Below, one piece after another: positions 40,181-48,981 of a DNA stretch of 64,000 bases. Every line of letters starts with the position of its first letter. Position 1 is the stretch's first letter. The stretch is from Flavobacterium fluviale (GTDB lineage: Bacteria > Bacteroidota > Bacteroidia > Flavobacteriales > Flavobacteriaceae), in the NCBI RefSeq assembly GCF_003312915.1, contig NZ_CP030261.1:4650001-4714000 (forward strand), given 5' to 3'. The position numbers and the translations under genes were made by a program. The notes beneath the pieces were generated by a model. That model did no database searches and was not told where the DNA came from. It saw only the letters and a list, made by a program, of their open reading frames with translations.

Positions 40181-41239
40181 ATGATCAACCTATTCAACAC
40201 CCACATCGAGACGCTTGCGATTCACCGCGTAGGAAACAAAAGTCGTAACGAAGCTATTTTTTTATCAGAGCAGCCATTTAATTTAAATGATGAAATTGTG
40301 CCTCTTATAAAAGAATTCTTTTTTAAGCCTTTTAGAGAAAAAGAAGAAAACTATTATCAGTTTGCACACGAAGTGGACTTGGACTACAACGATATGTTTA
40401 AATATGCAACTGAGATTTTTGCTAATCCGGCAAATGTGCATGAGGTTTCTAAAAACATCACGAAGCATTTGTATGAGCAGTCAAATCATCCGCATATTAA
40501 AAACGGAGAGGTTTATGTAACGTATTTGACCAACTTAAGTATCGATAATAATGTTGTTGATGCAATCGGGATTTTTAAAAGCGAATTGCAGGCAGACTTT
40601 TTACAGTTTGAAGAAAAAAACAGCAATCTTGAAATGATTTTACAGCAGGGAATCAACTTGAATAAATTGGATAAAGGCTGTTTAATTTTCAATTATAAAA
40701 AAGAAGAAGGTTATAAAATCCTAACTGTAGACAGTAACCGTTATGATGCACGTTACTGGTTAGAGCACTTTTTATCGGTTGATGCTTTTGAAGATGAAAA
40801 TTTCATCACTAAAAAATATTTAAAATTCTGTCAGAACTTCGCAAAAGATGTGGTTTTGCCAGCAGAAGACAAGAAAGAGGAAGTAATGTTTATGAACCGA
40901 TCTGTGAATTATTTCGCTAAAAATGATCAGTTTGAAGAGCAGAATTTCTTGAATGAAGTATTAGACAATCCAGACTTAATTCCTGAATTCAAAAATTATA
41001 AAGTTGATAAGGGAGAAAAATACAGCATCGAAGATGTAACCTCATTCCCAATTGCCAACGCAGCAGTTTCTGACGCGAGAAAATCGATTAAAAACGTTAT
41101 TAATTTGGATACTCACATTCAGATTAAAATGGATTTTATTAATCCAGAAAGCGCAGAAAAATTCGTTGAAAAAGGCTGGGATGAAGAAAAACAAATGTAT
41201 TACTACTTAGTTTACTTCAACAAAGAAGAAAAAAGCTAA
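40181..41239 (+). CDS. Nucleoid-associated protein (NdpA/YejK family)
   Basis: A 352-aa protein with the family pattern: FNTHIETLAIHRVGNKSRNE at the N-terminus, a middle segment GEVYVTYLTNLSIDNNVVDA and GIFKSELQADFLQFEE, then a domain with LDKGCLIFNYKKEEGYKILT, DARYWLEHFLSV and a C-terminal IKNVINLDTHIQIKM strand. E. coli YejK is found on the nucleoid and interacts with topoisomerase IV and gyrase subunits; the role of Bacteroidota members is inferred. A terminator follows at 41270. Confidence 0.87.
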   Translation: MINLFNTHIETLAIHRVGNKSRNEAIFLSEQPFNLNDEIVPLIKEFFFKPFREKEENYYQFAHEVDLDYNDMFKYATEIFANPANVHEVSKNITKHLYEQSNHPHIKNGEVYVTYLTNLSIDNNVVDAIGIFKSELQADFLQFEEKNSNLEMILQQGINLNKLDKGCLIFNYKKEEGYKILTVDSNRYDARYWLEHFLSVDAFEDENFITKKYLKFCQNFAKDVVLPAEDKKEEVMFMNRSVNYFAKNDQFEEQNFLNEVLDNPDLIPEFKNYKVDKGEKYSIEDVTSFPIANAAVSDARKSIKNVINLDTHIQIKMDFINPESAEKFVEKGWDEEKQMYYYLVYFNKEEKS

Positions 41240-41269
41240 GAAGTTTTCATTTTCTATTACTTACTGATA

Positions 41270-41304
41270 AAAAACCTCAAAGCTTTGGCTTTGAGGTTTT
41301 TTTG
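41270..41304 (+). terminator. Rho-independent terminator
   Basis: Stem AAAAACCTCAAAGC (41270-41283), loop TTTG, complement GCTTTGAGGTTTTT (41288-41301), followed by T residues. It ends the nucleoid-associated protein gene. Confidence 0.88.
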
Positions 41305-41373
41305 CTTTAAAAATAAATTATACTTCTATAGACGAAACAAATGATAAAATGTCGATCATTCTTAATTTATCAT

Positions 41374-41381
41374 TAATTTTG
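41374..41381 (+). promoter_or_regulatory. -7 promoter element before the GAF-protein gene
   Basis: TAATTTTG (TAnnTTTG) lies 18 bases before the ATG at 41400, giving a short leader of roughly 10 bases. Confidence 0.55.
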
Positions 41382-41399
41382 CATTAAAAATAAACTAAG

Positions 41400-43769
41400 A
41401 TGGATATTCAATTTTTTAAAGAAAGTCCCTTCACTACCATTATATCATTTCATAAGCTGATTGAATCTTTTGAAGAAATTGCTTTGTCAAATGTTGATTA
41501 CAGATCGAATTACGCAAAAGCCATTTTAAAACAAATCGAATCTATCCCAGAATTACGAACTGGAATTCAAGATTATTCGGTTATTAAAGAAAATGAAGCT
41601 TTAATCAAAAACATTTTAGCCGATCTATTTCCTACAGCATTAACCCATAACGAGATAAAGGCGGTTACTATTCCATTTCAAAATATCTCCTTTAATTACT
41701 CAGAGCGTTTTAAGAAAATTCTAAAAAATGCAGGAGACGAATTTTATATGGAAATTCGTGATTTCGACGAGCATCAATTTTACATTAATAACTGCTGCTT
41801 AATTTTGAGCAGTTATTACAAACAGCATATCGATTTCAACAAACCATTTTTTTATGATATTCCAGACGAAAGCGGTGTCGAAAAACATTACCGAATTTTG
41901 TACAATGCAGATTTCATGGAAATTATTCCGACTGAAAATGCTGTCTCGCTAACTCAGGAAGATATCGATCAGTTGATTGATAATTATAATGATATTAATT
42001 TGTGGAAATCTAAATTCCCAAAAGGAAGCTGGATTTTAAGAGGTTTCGGAATTGTTTCTTTATTTGATGCGACGACAGAAAGCGCTATTTCTACATTGAA
42101 AAGTAACCTACTGAAACCTGGAGCCAAAACAGTTACAACAGATCAAGAAATTTCTAATATTTTCCAGTCCATTTTTAATCTTCCCAAATTAAAAGTTGGC
42201 TTTATTATTTACAATCCCGAAGAAGAAAAATTTATTAGACCGGCAAAATACGAAAACCAATTAAAAAGTTTTTTACTTTCTGCCGATCAGGAAGTGGATT
42301 GTAAAAATGCTTTTTTTGGATGTTCTTTCGAAAATTTATTAGATAAAAAAGAACCTTTCGTTATTTCTAATGTTACTAAATTTACAGAAGAATCAACCAA
42401 TAAAAGACTTGGAGAGCATCTTTTATCGCAAAATATTCACAGCTGTATTTTTGCTCCTGTTATTAGAAACGGACATTTATTAGGTGTTGTAGAATTGGTT
42501 TCCGAAAATCCACGAGATTTAAATAGTGTGAATGCTACAAAACTAGAATTGGTACTTCCTTATTTGACAGACACAATAGATCGCTACAATACAGACATGC
42601 AGCATCAAGTTGAAGCGATTATTCAACGTGAGTATACTACGATTCACCCGAGTGTTTACTGGAAATTCAAAAAGGAATCGCAGAACTATTTTCAAAATCT
42701 AAATCATACGAAAGATTATATTTTTAAAGAAATTGTTTTTAAAAATGTATTTCCGCTTTATGGGCAAATTGATATAAAAAGTTCTTCAGAACATCGAAAT
42801 GAAACTGTAAAAACTGATTTAAAAAGCCAGCTTACCGCTCTTTTGGAAATTTTCGATAATCAGGATCCGAATTCTAACTTAGTTCTTTTGGAACAAAGAA
42901 AATTTGAATTAGAATCGCTTCGAAATGAATTGGATTTCCCTTTAAAAGCTGATACGGAACAGCACATTCAACGCTATATTGAAGAAGAAATTCACCCGAT
43001 TCTTAAAAACACAAAAAGTAACGCTAAAAACGAAAAATTAGAAAAACTATACTTTGAAAGTCTGGACGAAAAAACAGGAATGTTTTATCAGGAAAGAAAG
43101 AAATTTGACAACGCAATGTCAATCATTAATAAAAGACTGGCAACGGTTTTAGATAAAAAACAAGTTGAAGCACAGCAAATTTATCCGCATTATTACGAGC
43201 GTTTTAAAACGGATGGTGTAGAGCATAATTTGTATATCGGTGCTTCAATTTCGCCAACCAAACCATTCGATATCATGTATCTGCACAATCTTCGTTTGTG
43301 GCAGTTACAGACTTTGTGCGAAATGGAATTGGAACATCACGAACTTAAGGAATCACTTCCTTATGAATTGGATGTTACGTCTTTGATTTTGGTTTTCAGT
43401 TCGCCTCTTTCAATTCGTTTTAGAATGGATGAAAAACGTTTTGATGTGGACGGAACTTATAATGCCAGATATGAAGTCGTTAAAAAACGAATTGACAAAT
43501 CGAACATTAAAGGAACAAACGAAAGAATTACAGAGAAAGAAAAGATTACAATTGTTTATTCTCAAAACAGCGAAGAAGCAGAGTATTTAAAATATATTAA
43601 ATACTTACAGCACAAGAAAATTCTTGAACCTTCGATAGAACAATTTGAAGTTGAAGATCTTCAAGGTGTTTCTGGTTTGAGAGCTATTCGTGTAAAAGTG
43701 ATCAATAACAATTCAAAACCAGGAGTAAAAAAGATTACTTATCAAGATTTATTAGATGAGCTCAACTAA
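41400..43769 (+). CDS. Large GAF-domain protein, function unknown
   Basis: A 789-aa cytoplasmic protein. Apart from a GAF-like domain at about 235-395 (TDQEISNIFQSIFNLPKLKV, CIFAPVIRNGHLLGVVELVS and LELVLPYLTDTIDRY) I recognise no domain. The N-terminal 230 residues are helical and rich in Phe/Glu/Asp. The C-terminal half contains coiled-coil-like charged helices and a PLKADTEQHIQRYIEEEIHP segment. No kinase, cyclase or output domain is visible, so if the GAF domain binds a ligand the output is by protein interaction. It is monocistronic, with a terminator overlapping its stop codon. Proteins of this type seem to be a Bacteroidota family without known role. Confidence 0.75.
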   Translation: MDIQFFKESPFTTIISFHKLIESFEEIALSNVDYRSNYAKAILKQIESIPELRTGIQDYSVIKENEALIKNILADLFPTALTHNEIKAVTIPFQNISFNYSERFKKILKNAGDEFYMEIRDFDEHQFYINNCCLILSSYYKQHIDFNKPFFYDIPDESGVEKHYRILYNADFMEIIPTENAVSLTQEDIDQLIDNYNDINLWKSKFPKGSWILRGFGIVSLFDATTESAISTLKSNLLKPGAKTVTTDQEISNIFQSIFNLPKLKVGFIIYNPEEEKFIRPAKYENQLKSFLLSADQEVDCKNAFFGCSFENLLDKKEPFVISNVTKFTEESTNKRLGEHLLSQNIHSCIFAPVIRNGHLLGVVELVSENPRDLNSVNATKLELVLPYLTDTIDRYNTDMQHQVEAIIQREYTTIHPSVYWKFKKESQNYFQNLNHTKDYIFKEIVFKNVFPLYGQIDIKSSSEHRNETVKTDLKSQLTALLEIFDNQDPNSNLVLLEQRKFELESLRNELDFPLKADTEQHIQRYIEEEIHPILKNTKSNAKNEKLEKLYFESLDEKTGMFYQERKKFDNAMSIINKRLATVLDKKQVEAQQIYPHYYERFKTDGVEHNLYIGASISPTKPFDIMYLHNLRLWQLQTLCEMELEHHELKESLPYELDVTSLILVFSSPLSIRFRMDEKRFDVDGTYNARYEVVKKRIDKSNIKGTNERITEKEKITIVYSQNSEEAEYLKYIKYLQHKKILEPSIEQFEVEDLQGVSGLRAIRVKVINNNSKPGVKKITYQDLLDELN

Positions 43770-43786
43770 AAGTTGAGCTTTTTTTA
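43759..43786 (+). terminator. Rho-independent terminator overlapping the stop codon
   Basis: AGCTCAACT (43759-43767) and AGTTGAGCT (43771-43779) flank a three-base loop and are followed by seven T residues. The stem includes the last sense codons and the stop codon of the GAF gene. Confidence 0.87.
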
Positions 43787-43924
43787 TGGGACACAAATGA
43801 ACTTACCCGCTATCGCGAAGATGCAGATGGATGCAGATTGATTTTTTAGTTTAAATTAAAAATCAGTTTACAAGCGTCTTCACAATAGCGAATCCGTAAA
43901 ATCAGCGTCAAATACTTTTGAATT

Positions 43925-45103
43925 TTAAATAGATTTAAAAGCAATTACAAACGAGATTACCGTGATAATTAATCCGAACATGAAAAAGTTGTAGGCAATT
44001 CGTAGTAAATTATATTTTCGTTGTAAAACCAACCCGAGATAATACAAATCTTTGATCATTGTAGAATACAAGTAATCACGGTCCTTCATCATTTCGTTCA
44101 TTGCCCAATCGTAATCTTCGAGGGGCATTTTATAGAAATTTCCGAAGAACATTAAATTTACTTTTTTGGCTTCTACGTCACTGCGTGTAAAAAAGCCAGA
44201 AGTTACTTTTGGACGTGTTGAAAGAATTGCAAAAATAATTGTAATAACACTAGACATCAGCATTATAAAAGTCGGAATAACCAAATGTGCATTTTTCGGA
44301 CTATCTAATTTTGGAATTATAGACGATAATGCAATTGAAATTATAATAGCATTTACAGACAATAAAATATTGGCTTTACTATCGGCAATGCCGCTTAAGC
44401 GGGTGTGATTTCCAAGTGTAACACGAAATAATGTATCGATGCCACGATCTGGTTTTTCCAGTTTTTCTTTCTTTTTATTTTCTTCCTCAATCGCAGCTGC
44501 GGCTTTCAATTCCTGTTTATTTATTTTTTTCTGAATAAGAAGCAGGTTTTTTTCCTTTAAAGGCTGCCATTTTCTCAATGCATAATCAGTGTAAAAACGA
44601 TGTCTGTTTAATAGAAATTTTAAATTTTCCCGTGTCCATTCAGCGCTGGAAAAGTTTACAACTCCAGTATTTTTAAGTTCTAAGCGCAATAATTCGCAGG
44701 TTGTAGCATACTCTTCATCTCTTAAGTGAGCATAATCTGCGTCTTTAATAATTTTTTCTAAATGCGTTTTAGGCTCATAATCTTTGGCTGTAGCCAAAAT
44801 CAAACTGGTAATAAGTGCTATAAAATCTTCAGACTTTCCTTTTTCTCTTAAAAAATCGGTCGCTATTTTGGCGCTTGCCTTTTCATGGTTTTCATATCCC
44901 TCAATATATCCTGTGTCATGAAACCAAGCCGCAACCAAAAGTGCCTCTTTTTCATCACCTTCTACATCTTCTTTTTTGCAAAGTTCTTTTACCGCATTAA
45001 CCACTGTGAAAGTATGGTTAAAATTATGATAAGAATATAGATTAGAAAGTTTATCTTTGAGTAAATTACTGACGAAATCTTCGGATTGTTCTATTAGATT
45101 CAT
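43925..45103 (-). CDS. HD phosphohydrolase fused to a Pycsar-type membrane effector domain (PycTM)
   Basis: A 392-aa two-part protein. Residues 1-185 are an HD domain with ligands His26/His30 (YHNFNH), His62-Asp63 (AAWFHDTGYIEGYENHEK) and an Asp in DADYAHLRDEE, so hydrolysis of a phosphoester or cyclic nucleotide is plausible. A charged linker (about 190-220) leads to a PycTM domain (RVTLGNHTRLSGIADSKANI, helices at about 246-263, 274-294 and 369-389). PycTM is the membrane effector of Pycsar defence, which responds to cCMP or cUMP. No pyrimidine cyclase is next to it. It is divergent, with only 26 bases between starts, from a phosphoesterase-barrel gene. Fold calls are good; function is inferred. 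Confidence 0.85.
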   Translation of the reverse strand: MNLIEQSEDFVSNLLKDKLSNLYSYHNFNHTFTVVNAVKELCKKEDVEGDEKEALLVAAWFHDTGYIEGYENHEKASAKIATDFLREKGKSEDFIALITSLILATAKDYEPKTHLEKIIKDADYAHLRDEEYATTCELLRLELKNTGVVNFSSAEWTRENLKFLLNRHRFYTDYALRKWQPLKEKNLLLIQKKINKQELKAAAAIEEENKKKEKLEKPDRGIDTLFRVTLGNHTRLSGIADSKANILLSVNAIIISIALSSIIPKLDSPKNAHLVIPTFIMLMSSVITIIFAILSTRPKVTSGFFTRSDVEAKKVNLMFFGNFYKMPLEDYDWAMNEMMKDRDYLYSTMIKDLYYLGLVLQRKYNLLRIAYNFFMFGLIITVISFVIAFKSI

Positions 45104-45129
45104 AAAGAATATTTTTATACCACTAAATT

Positions 45130-48100
45130 ATGAAATTGTTTTTGGATAATCATTTTATTGCCAAAATTAAAACTGGAACAGCTGCATTAATAGTGCTTTT
45201 CCTAGTTTATTCTTGCGCCACTCACAAACCTCAATACGGAAAAAATGTAAGCGCGAACGAAAATGAAAACGCGACTGATTCTATAAAAATTGCTCACACT
45301 TTTTTTCTTGTTGGAGATGCTGGAAATGCCGATGAAGCGCCGGCTCAGCAGACACTTGAGCTATTACATCAAAAATTAAAAAAGGCGAATAAAAAATCTA
45401 CTTTACTGTTTTTAGGAGATAATATTTATCCTAAAGGTTTTCCGAGTGATAAAAACGCCGCAGACATTGCTTTGGCAGAAACAAAGCTTAACAATCAATT
45501 AAAACTGGCTAAAGGTTTTAAAGGAAAAACTGTTTTTATCCCTGGTAACCACGATTGGTACAATGGTATAAAGGGCTTAGAGCTGCAAGCAGATTTTGTA
45601 ACGAAACAGCTTAACAATAAAAAAGCTTTTTTACCTAGAAATTCCTGTGCGATTGAAGATGTCAAAATTGATAGTACTACTACGTTAGTAACTATTGATA
45701 GTGAGTGGTTTCTGGAAGATTGGGACGACCACCCCACTATTAATGACAATTGCGAAATTAAGACTCGAGAAGATTTCTTTGACGAACTGGAAAATATCTT
45801 AAATAAAAACCAAGAAAAAACGGTTGTCTTAGCGATTCATCATCCTTTATTAAGCAACGGAACTCACGGAGGCCAATTTTCTTTGGAAAAACAATTATTT
45901 CCACTGGAGAAAAAGATTCCACTTCCAATAATCGGATCTTTTATTAATTTACTGCGAAAGACATCTGGAGTGAGTCCGCAGGATATTCAGAATAAACAAT
46001 ATACGATTTATGCCAAAAGAATTAAAACACTTTTGCAAAAGCAGAAAAATGTAATTGTGGTTTCTGGCCATGATCATAATCTGCAATTCATCAGTAAAGA
46101 AAATATCCAGCAGATTATCAGCGGTGCGGGTTCAAAATCTGAAGCAGCAAGAGCTGTCAACGAAAATGATTTTTCGTATGGAGGACATGGTTATGCAACC
46201 TTAACTTTATTTAAAAGCGGTGACGCAAAAGTTTCTTATTATGGAAATGAAAACAATAAAGAAAAACTACTTTTTGAACGTGAAATTATAAAAGCTAAAG
46301 AAATCAACTGGGCAACGGATATTCCGAATAGTTTTCCATCAAAAATTACAACTTCCATCTATTCTCAAAAAATGACTAATAAAAGTTTATTCCATAAATT
46401 TTTATTTGGGCAGCATTACAGAAAATATTACAGTATGCCAATTGAGGCTAAAGTAGCGACTATAGATACGATAATGGGTGGTTTGAAACCTATTCGCGAA
46501 GGCGGAGGACATCAATCTGTTTCTTTGAGAATGTCTGATCCAAAAGGACGTGAATATGTAATGCGCGGCATGAAAAAAAGTGCTACTGTATTTTTACAAT
46601 CTGTAGCTTTTAAAGATCAATATGTTGTGAATGAATTTGAAGACACTTATGCCGAAAATTTCTTGTTTGATTTCTACACGACTTCTCATCCCTATGCTCC
46701 ATTTGTAATTGGAAGCATGTCAGATAAAATAGGTTTGGCACATACCAATCCAGTTTTATATTATATTCCGAGACAAAAAGGTTTAGGGGAATTTAATGCC
46801 GGTTTTGGCGACCAATTGTATATGGTTGAAGAAAGACCGGCTGATAATCATTTAGATGGTAAAAATTTTGGAAATCCAACTAATATTATCGGAACAGTTG
46901 ATATGATGCTGAATCTTCATAAAGACGAAAAATATTCTGTTGATGAAAAAGAATATATTAAAGCCCGCTTGTTTGACATGCTGATTGGCGATTGGGACAG
47001 ACATAGTGACCAATGGCGCTGGGCAGAATACAAAAAAGATGGAAAGGTTATTTATAAACCAATTCCGAGAGATAGAGATCAGGCTTTTGCAAAATATGAT
47101 GGGACTTTGCTTTCCATTTTAATGAACATTCCTGCACTTCGCCATATGCGTACATTTAAATACAAAATAGACAACGTAAAATGGTTAAGCAGAGAACCTT
47201 ACCCAATGGATTTGGCTTTTTTAAGAACTTCAGGCGAAAAAGAATGGATTGAGCAGGCAAAATTCATCCAAGAAAATTTATCTGACAAGGATATTGAAAA
47301 CGCTTTCAAAAACATGCCAAAAGAAGTTCAGGATGGTACAGTCGAAGAAATTATTGCCAAACTAAAAAACAGAAAAAGAGAGCTTCAAAAATATGCATCC
47401 AAATATTCTGATGTGCTGAACAAAACGGTTATGATTGCCGGTACAGATAAAAAAGACAAGTTTGTATTGAACCATAATGCTAAAAAAAGTATTGAAATTC
47501 AGGTTTTCAGGGTAAAAAAAGAAGGTGACGAATTACAATATTCAAAAACTGTAACAGATGCCAAAACCAAAAATTTATGGATTTATGGTTTAGACGATAA
47601 TGATGTTTTTGAAGTAAAAGGAGATCAGAAATCTAAAATTAAAGTTCGCTTAATCGGAGGTCAAAACAATGACACTTACAATATCGAAAACGGAAGAAAA
47701 GTTATTGTATATGATTTTAAATCAAAAGAGAACACTTATAATTTAGATTCAAAAACTCAAACACAGTTAACAGACGATTACGATGTGAATCTATATAACT
47801 ATGAAAAACCGAAATACAATGTCGTATCTGGTCTTCCTAACATTGGTTTTAATCCAGACGACGGTGTAAAAGTGGGTATTAATTTAAATTATACTGTTAA
47901 CAATTTCAAACAGAATCCTTATACACAAAGACATGTTTTAAATGCTTTTTACTACTTTGCGACAGGCGGTTTGGAATTTAATTATGCTGCACATTTCCCA
48001 GGTCTACTAGGAAAATGGGTTATTGATGTGGAATCGCTTTATACAACTCCAAATTTTGCAATGAATTATTTTGGATACGGAAACGAAACTACTTATGACG

Positions 48101-48864
48101 ATGACGAAGTTAGTTTGGATTACAATCGTGTTCGTATTCGTAAATTTAATGCTTCGGGAGCAGTTCGCCATGTTGGTCGTTACGGAAGTGAATTTAGTAT
48201 ACAGCCAATGTATCAAAGAATGACAGTTGAGGAAACTGAAAATAGATACATCGACATTCCGAATATTGTAAATCCAGATGTTTTTGAAACCCAGAATTTT
48301 GGTGGTTTAAAAGTTAAATACCTTTTCAAAAACTCTGATTTTGCTGCAAAACCAAATTTGGGCATGGCTTTTATGCTTGCTGCAACCTGGACTGCAAATT
48401 TATCTGAAACGAAACAAAATTTTCCAACCTTGGAAAGCTTCTTAGGATTTACACATAAATTAGATAAAAATGGTAAATTGGTTTTAGCGACTTATGTTAA
48501 AGGTAAAGCCATTTTAAATAACAATTATGAATTTTACCAAGGTGCTACACTGGGAGGTGATACTGATTTAAGAGGTTTTAGAAATGAACGCTTTTTAGGA
48601 AGTTCGTATTTCTCTCAAAGTTCTGATTTACGTTTAAGTTTAGGTAGAATCAGAAAAACGATTGCCCCTTTTACGTATGGAATTTTAGGTGGTTTCGACT
48701 ACGGAAGAGTTTGGCTTGATGGAGAAGATTCTAAAAAATGGCATCACGATTACGGCGGCGGACTTTGGTTAAACGCCATCAATATTTTAACCGCAAGAAT
48801 CTCTTATTTTAAATCTCCTGATGAAATAGGAAGAGTTATTTTTGGAGCGGCATATAGTTTTTAA
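45130..48864 (+). CDS. Lipoprotein: metallophosphoesterase, kinase-like middle region and outer-membrane beta-barrel
   Basis: A 1244-aa protein with three parts. Lipobox Cys29 (LVYSCATHK). Residues about 55-370: calcineurin-like phosphoesterase with Asp63 (VGDAGN), GDN at 96-98, GNHD (139-142), His237-His238 (AIHHPL) and GHDH (313-316), all metal ligands present. Residues about 420-760: a region with GGGHQSVSLRMSDPKGREYV, then LIGDWDRHSDQWRWAEYKK (Asp621, Asp623-Arg624-His625) and PIPRDRDQAFAKYDG, a layout reminiscent of HipA/FAM20-type kinase catalytic loops. Residues about 870-1244: surface-antigen-like barrel ending in aromatic Phe (FGAAYSF). Predicted outer-membrane location. Similar proteins are annotated in Bacteroidota as phosphoesterase/BamA-like; the kinase reading is my inference. 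Confidence 0.82.
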   Translation: MKLFLDNHFIAKIKTGTAALIVLFLVYSCATHKPQYGKNVSANENENATDSIKIAHTFFLVGDAGNADEAPAQQTLELLHQKLKKANKKSTLLFLGDNIYPKGFPSDKNAADIALAETKLNNQLKLAKGFKGKTVFIPGNHDWYNGIKGLELQADFVTKQLNNKKAFLPRNSCAIEDVKIDSTTTLVTIDSEWFLEDWDDHPTINDNCEIKTREDFFDELENILNKNQEKTVVLAIHHPLLSNGTHGGQFSLEKQLFPLEKKIPLPIIGSFINLLRKTSGVSPQDIQNKQYTIYAKRIKTLLQKQKNVIVVSGHDHNLQFISKENIQQIISGAGSKSEAARAVNENDFSYGGHGYATLTLFKSGDAKVSYYGNENNKEKLLFEREIIKAKEINWATDIPNSFPSKITTSIYSQKMTNKSLFHKFLFGQHYRKYYSMPIEAKVATIDTIMGGLKPIREGGGHQSVSLRMSDPKGREYVMRGMKKSATVFLQSVAFKDQYVVNEFEDTYAENFLFDFYTTSHPYAPFVIGSMSDKIGLAHTNPVLYYIPRQKGLGEFNAGFGDQLYMVEERPADNHLDGKNFGNPTNIIGTVDMMLNLHKDEKYSVDEKEYIKARLFDMLIGDWDRHSDQWRWAEYKKDGKVIYKPIPRDRDQAFAKYDGTLLSILMNIPALRHMRTFKYKIDNVKWLSREPYPMDLAFLRTSGEKEWIEQAKFIQENLSDKDIENAFKNMPKEVQDGTVEEIIAKLKNRKRELQKYASKYSDVLNKTVMIAGTDKKDKFVLNHNAKKSIEIQVFRVKKEGDELQYSKTVTDAKTKNLWIYGLDDNDVFEVKGDQKSKIKVRLIGGQNNDTYNIENGRKVIVYDFKSKENTYNLDSKTQTQLTDDYDVNLYNYEKPKYNVVSGLPNIGFNPDDGVKVGINLNYTVNNFKQNPYTQRHVLNAFYYFATGGLEFNYAAHFPGLLGKWVIDVESLYTTPNFAMNYFGYGNETTYDDDEVSLDYNRVRIRKFNASGAVRHVGRYGSEFSIQPMYQRMTVEETENRYIDIPNIVNPDVFETQNFGGLKVKYLFKNSDFAAKPNLGMAFMLAATWTANLSETKQNFPTLESFLGFTHKLDKNGKLVLATYVKGKAILNNNYEFYQGATLGGDTDLRGFRNERFLGSSYFSQSSDLRLSLGRIRKTIAPFTYGILGGFDYGRVWLDGEDSKKWHHDYGGGLWLNAINILTARISYFKSPDEIGRVIFGAAYSF

Positions 48865-48865
48865 G

Positions 48866-48974
48866 GGAGGTTCAAAGGTTCAAAGAAGCAAAGGTTCAAA
48901 GTTTTTACCTTTGTTACTTTGAACCTTTGCTTCTTTGAACCTTTGCTTCTTTGAACCTTTGCTTCTTTGAACCT
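48866..48974. repeat. Long GGTTCAAAG hairpin between convergent genes
   Basis: The left arm (AGGTTCAAAGGTTCAAAGAA... to about 48902) is inverse to ACTTTGAACCTTTGCTTCTT... on the right, where the first 30 bases match exactly. Two further tandem copies of CCTTTGCTTCTTTGAA extend to 48974. It probably works as a bidirectional terminator between the phosphoesterase and lipoprotein genes. Confidence 0.8.
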
Positions 48975-48981
48975 AAAAAAA

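Noticed and set aside
43925..45103. Complete Pycsar defence operon
   Set aside because: Only the PycTM-type effector domain is present; no pyrimidine cyclase gene lies on either side, so a standard Pycsar system is not supported.
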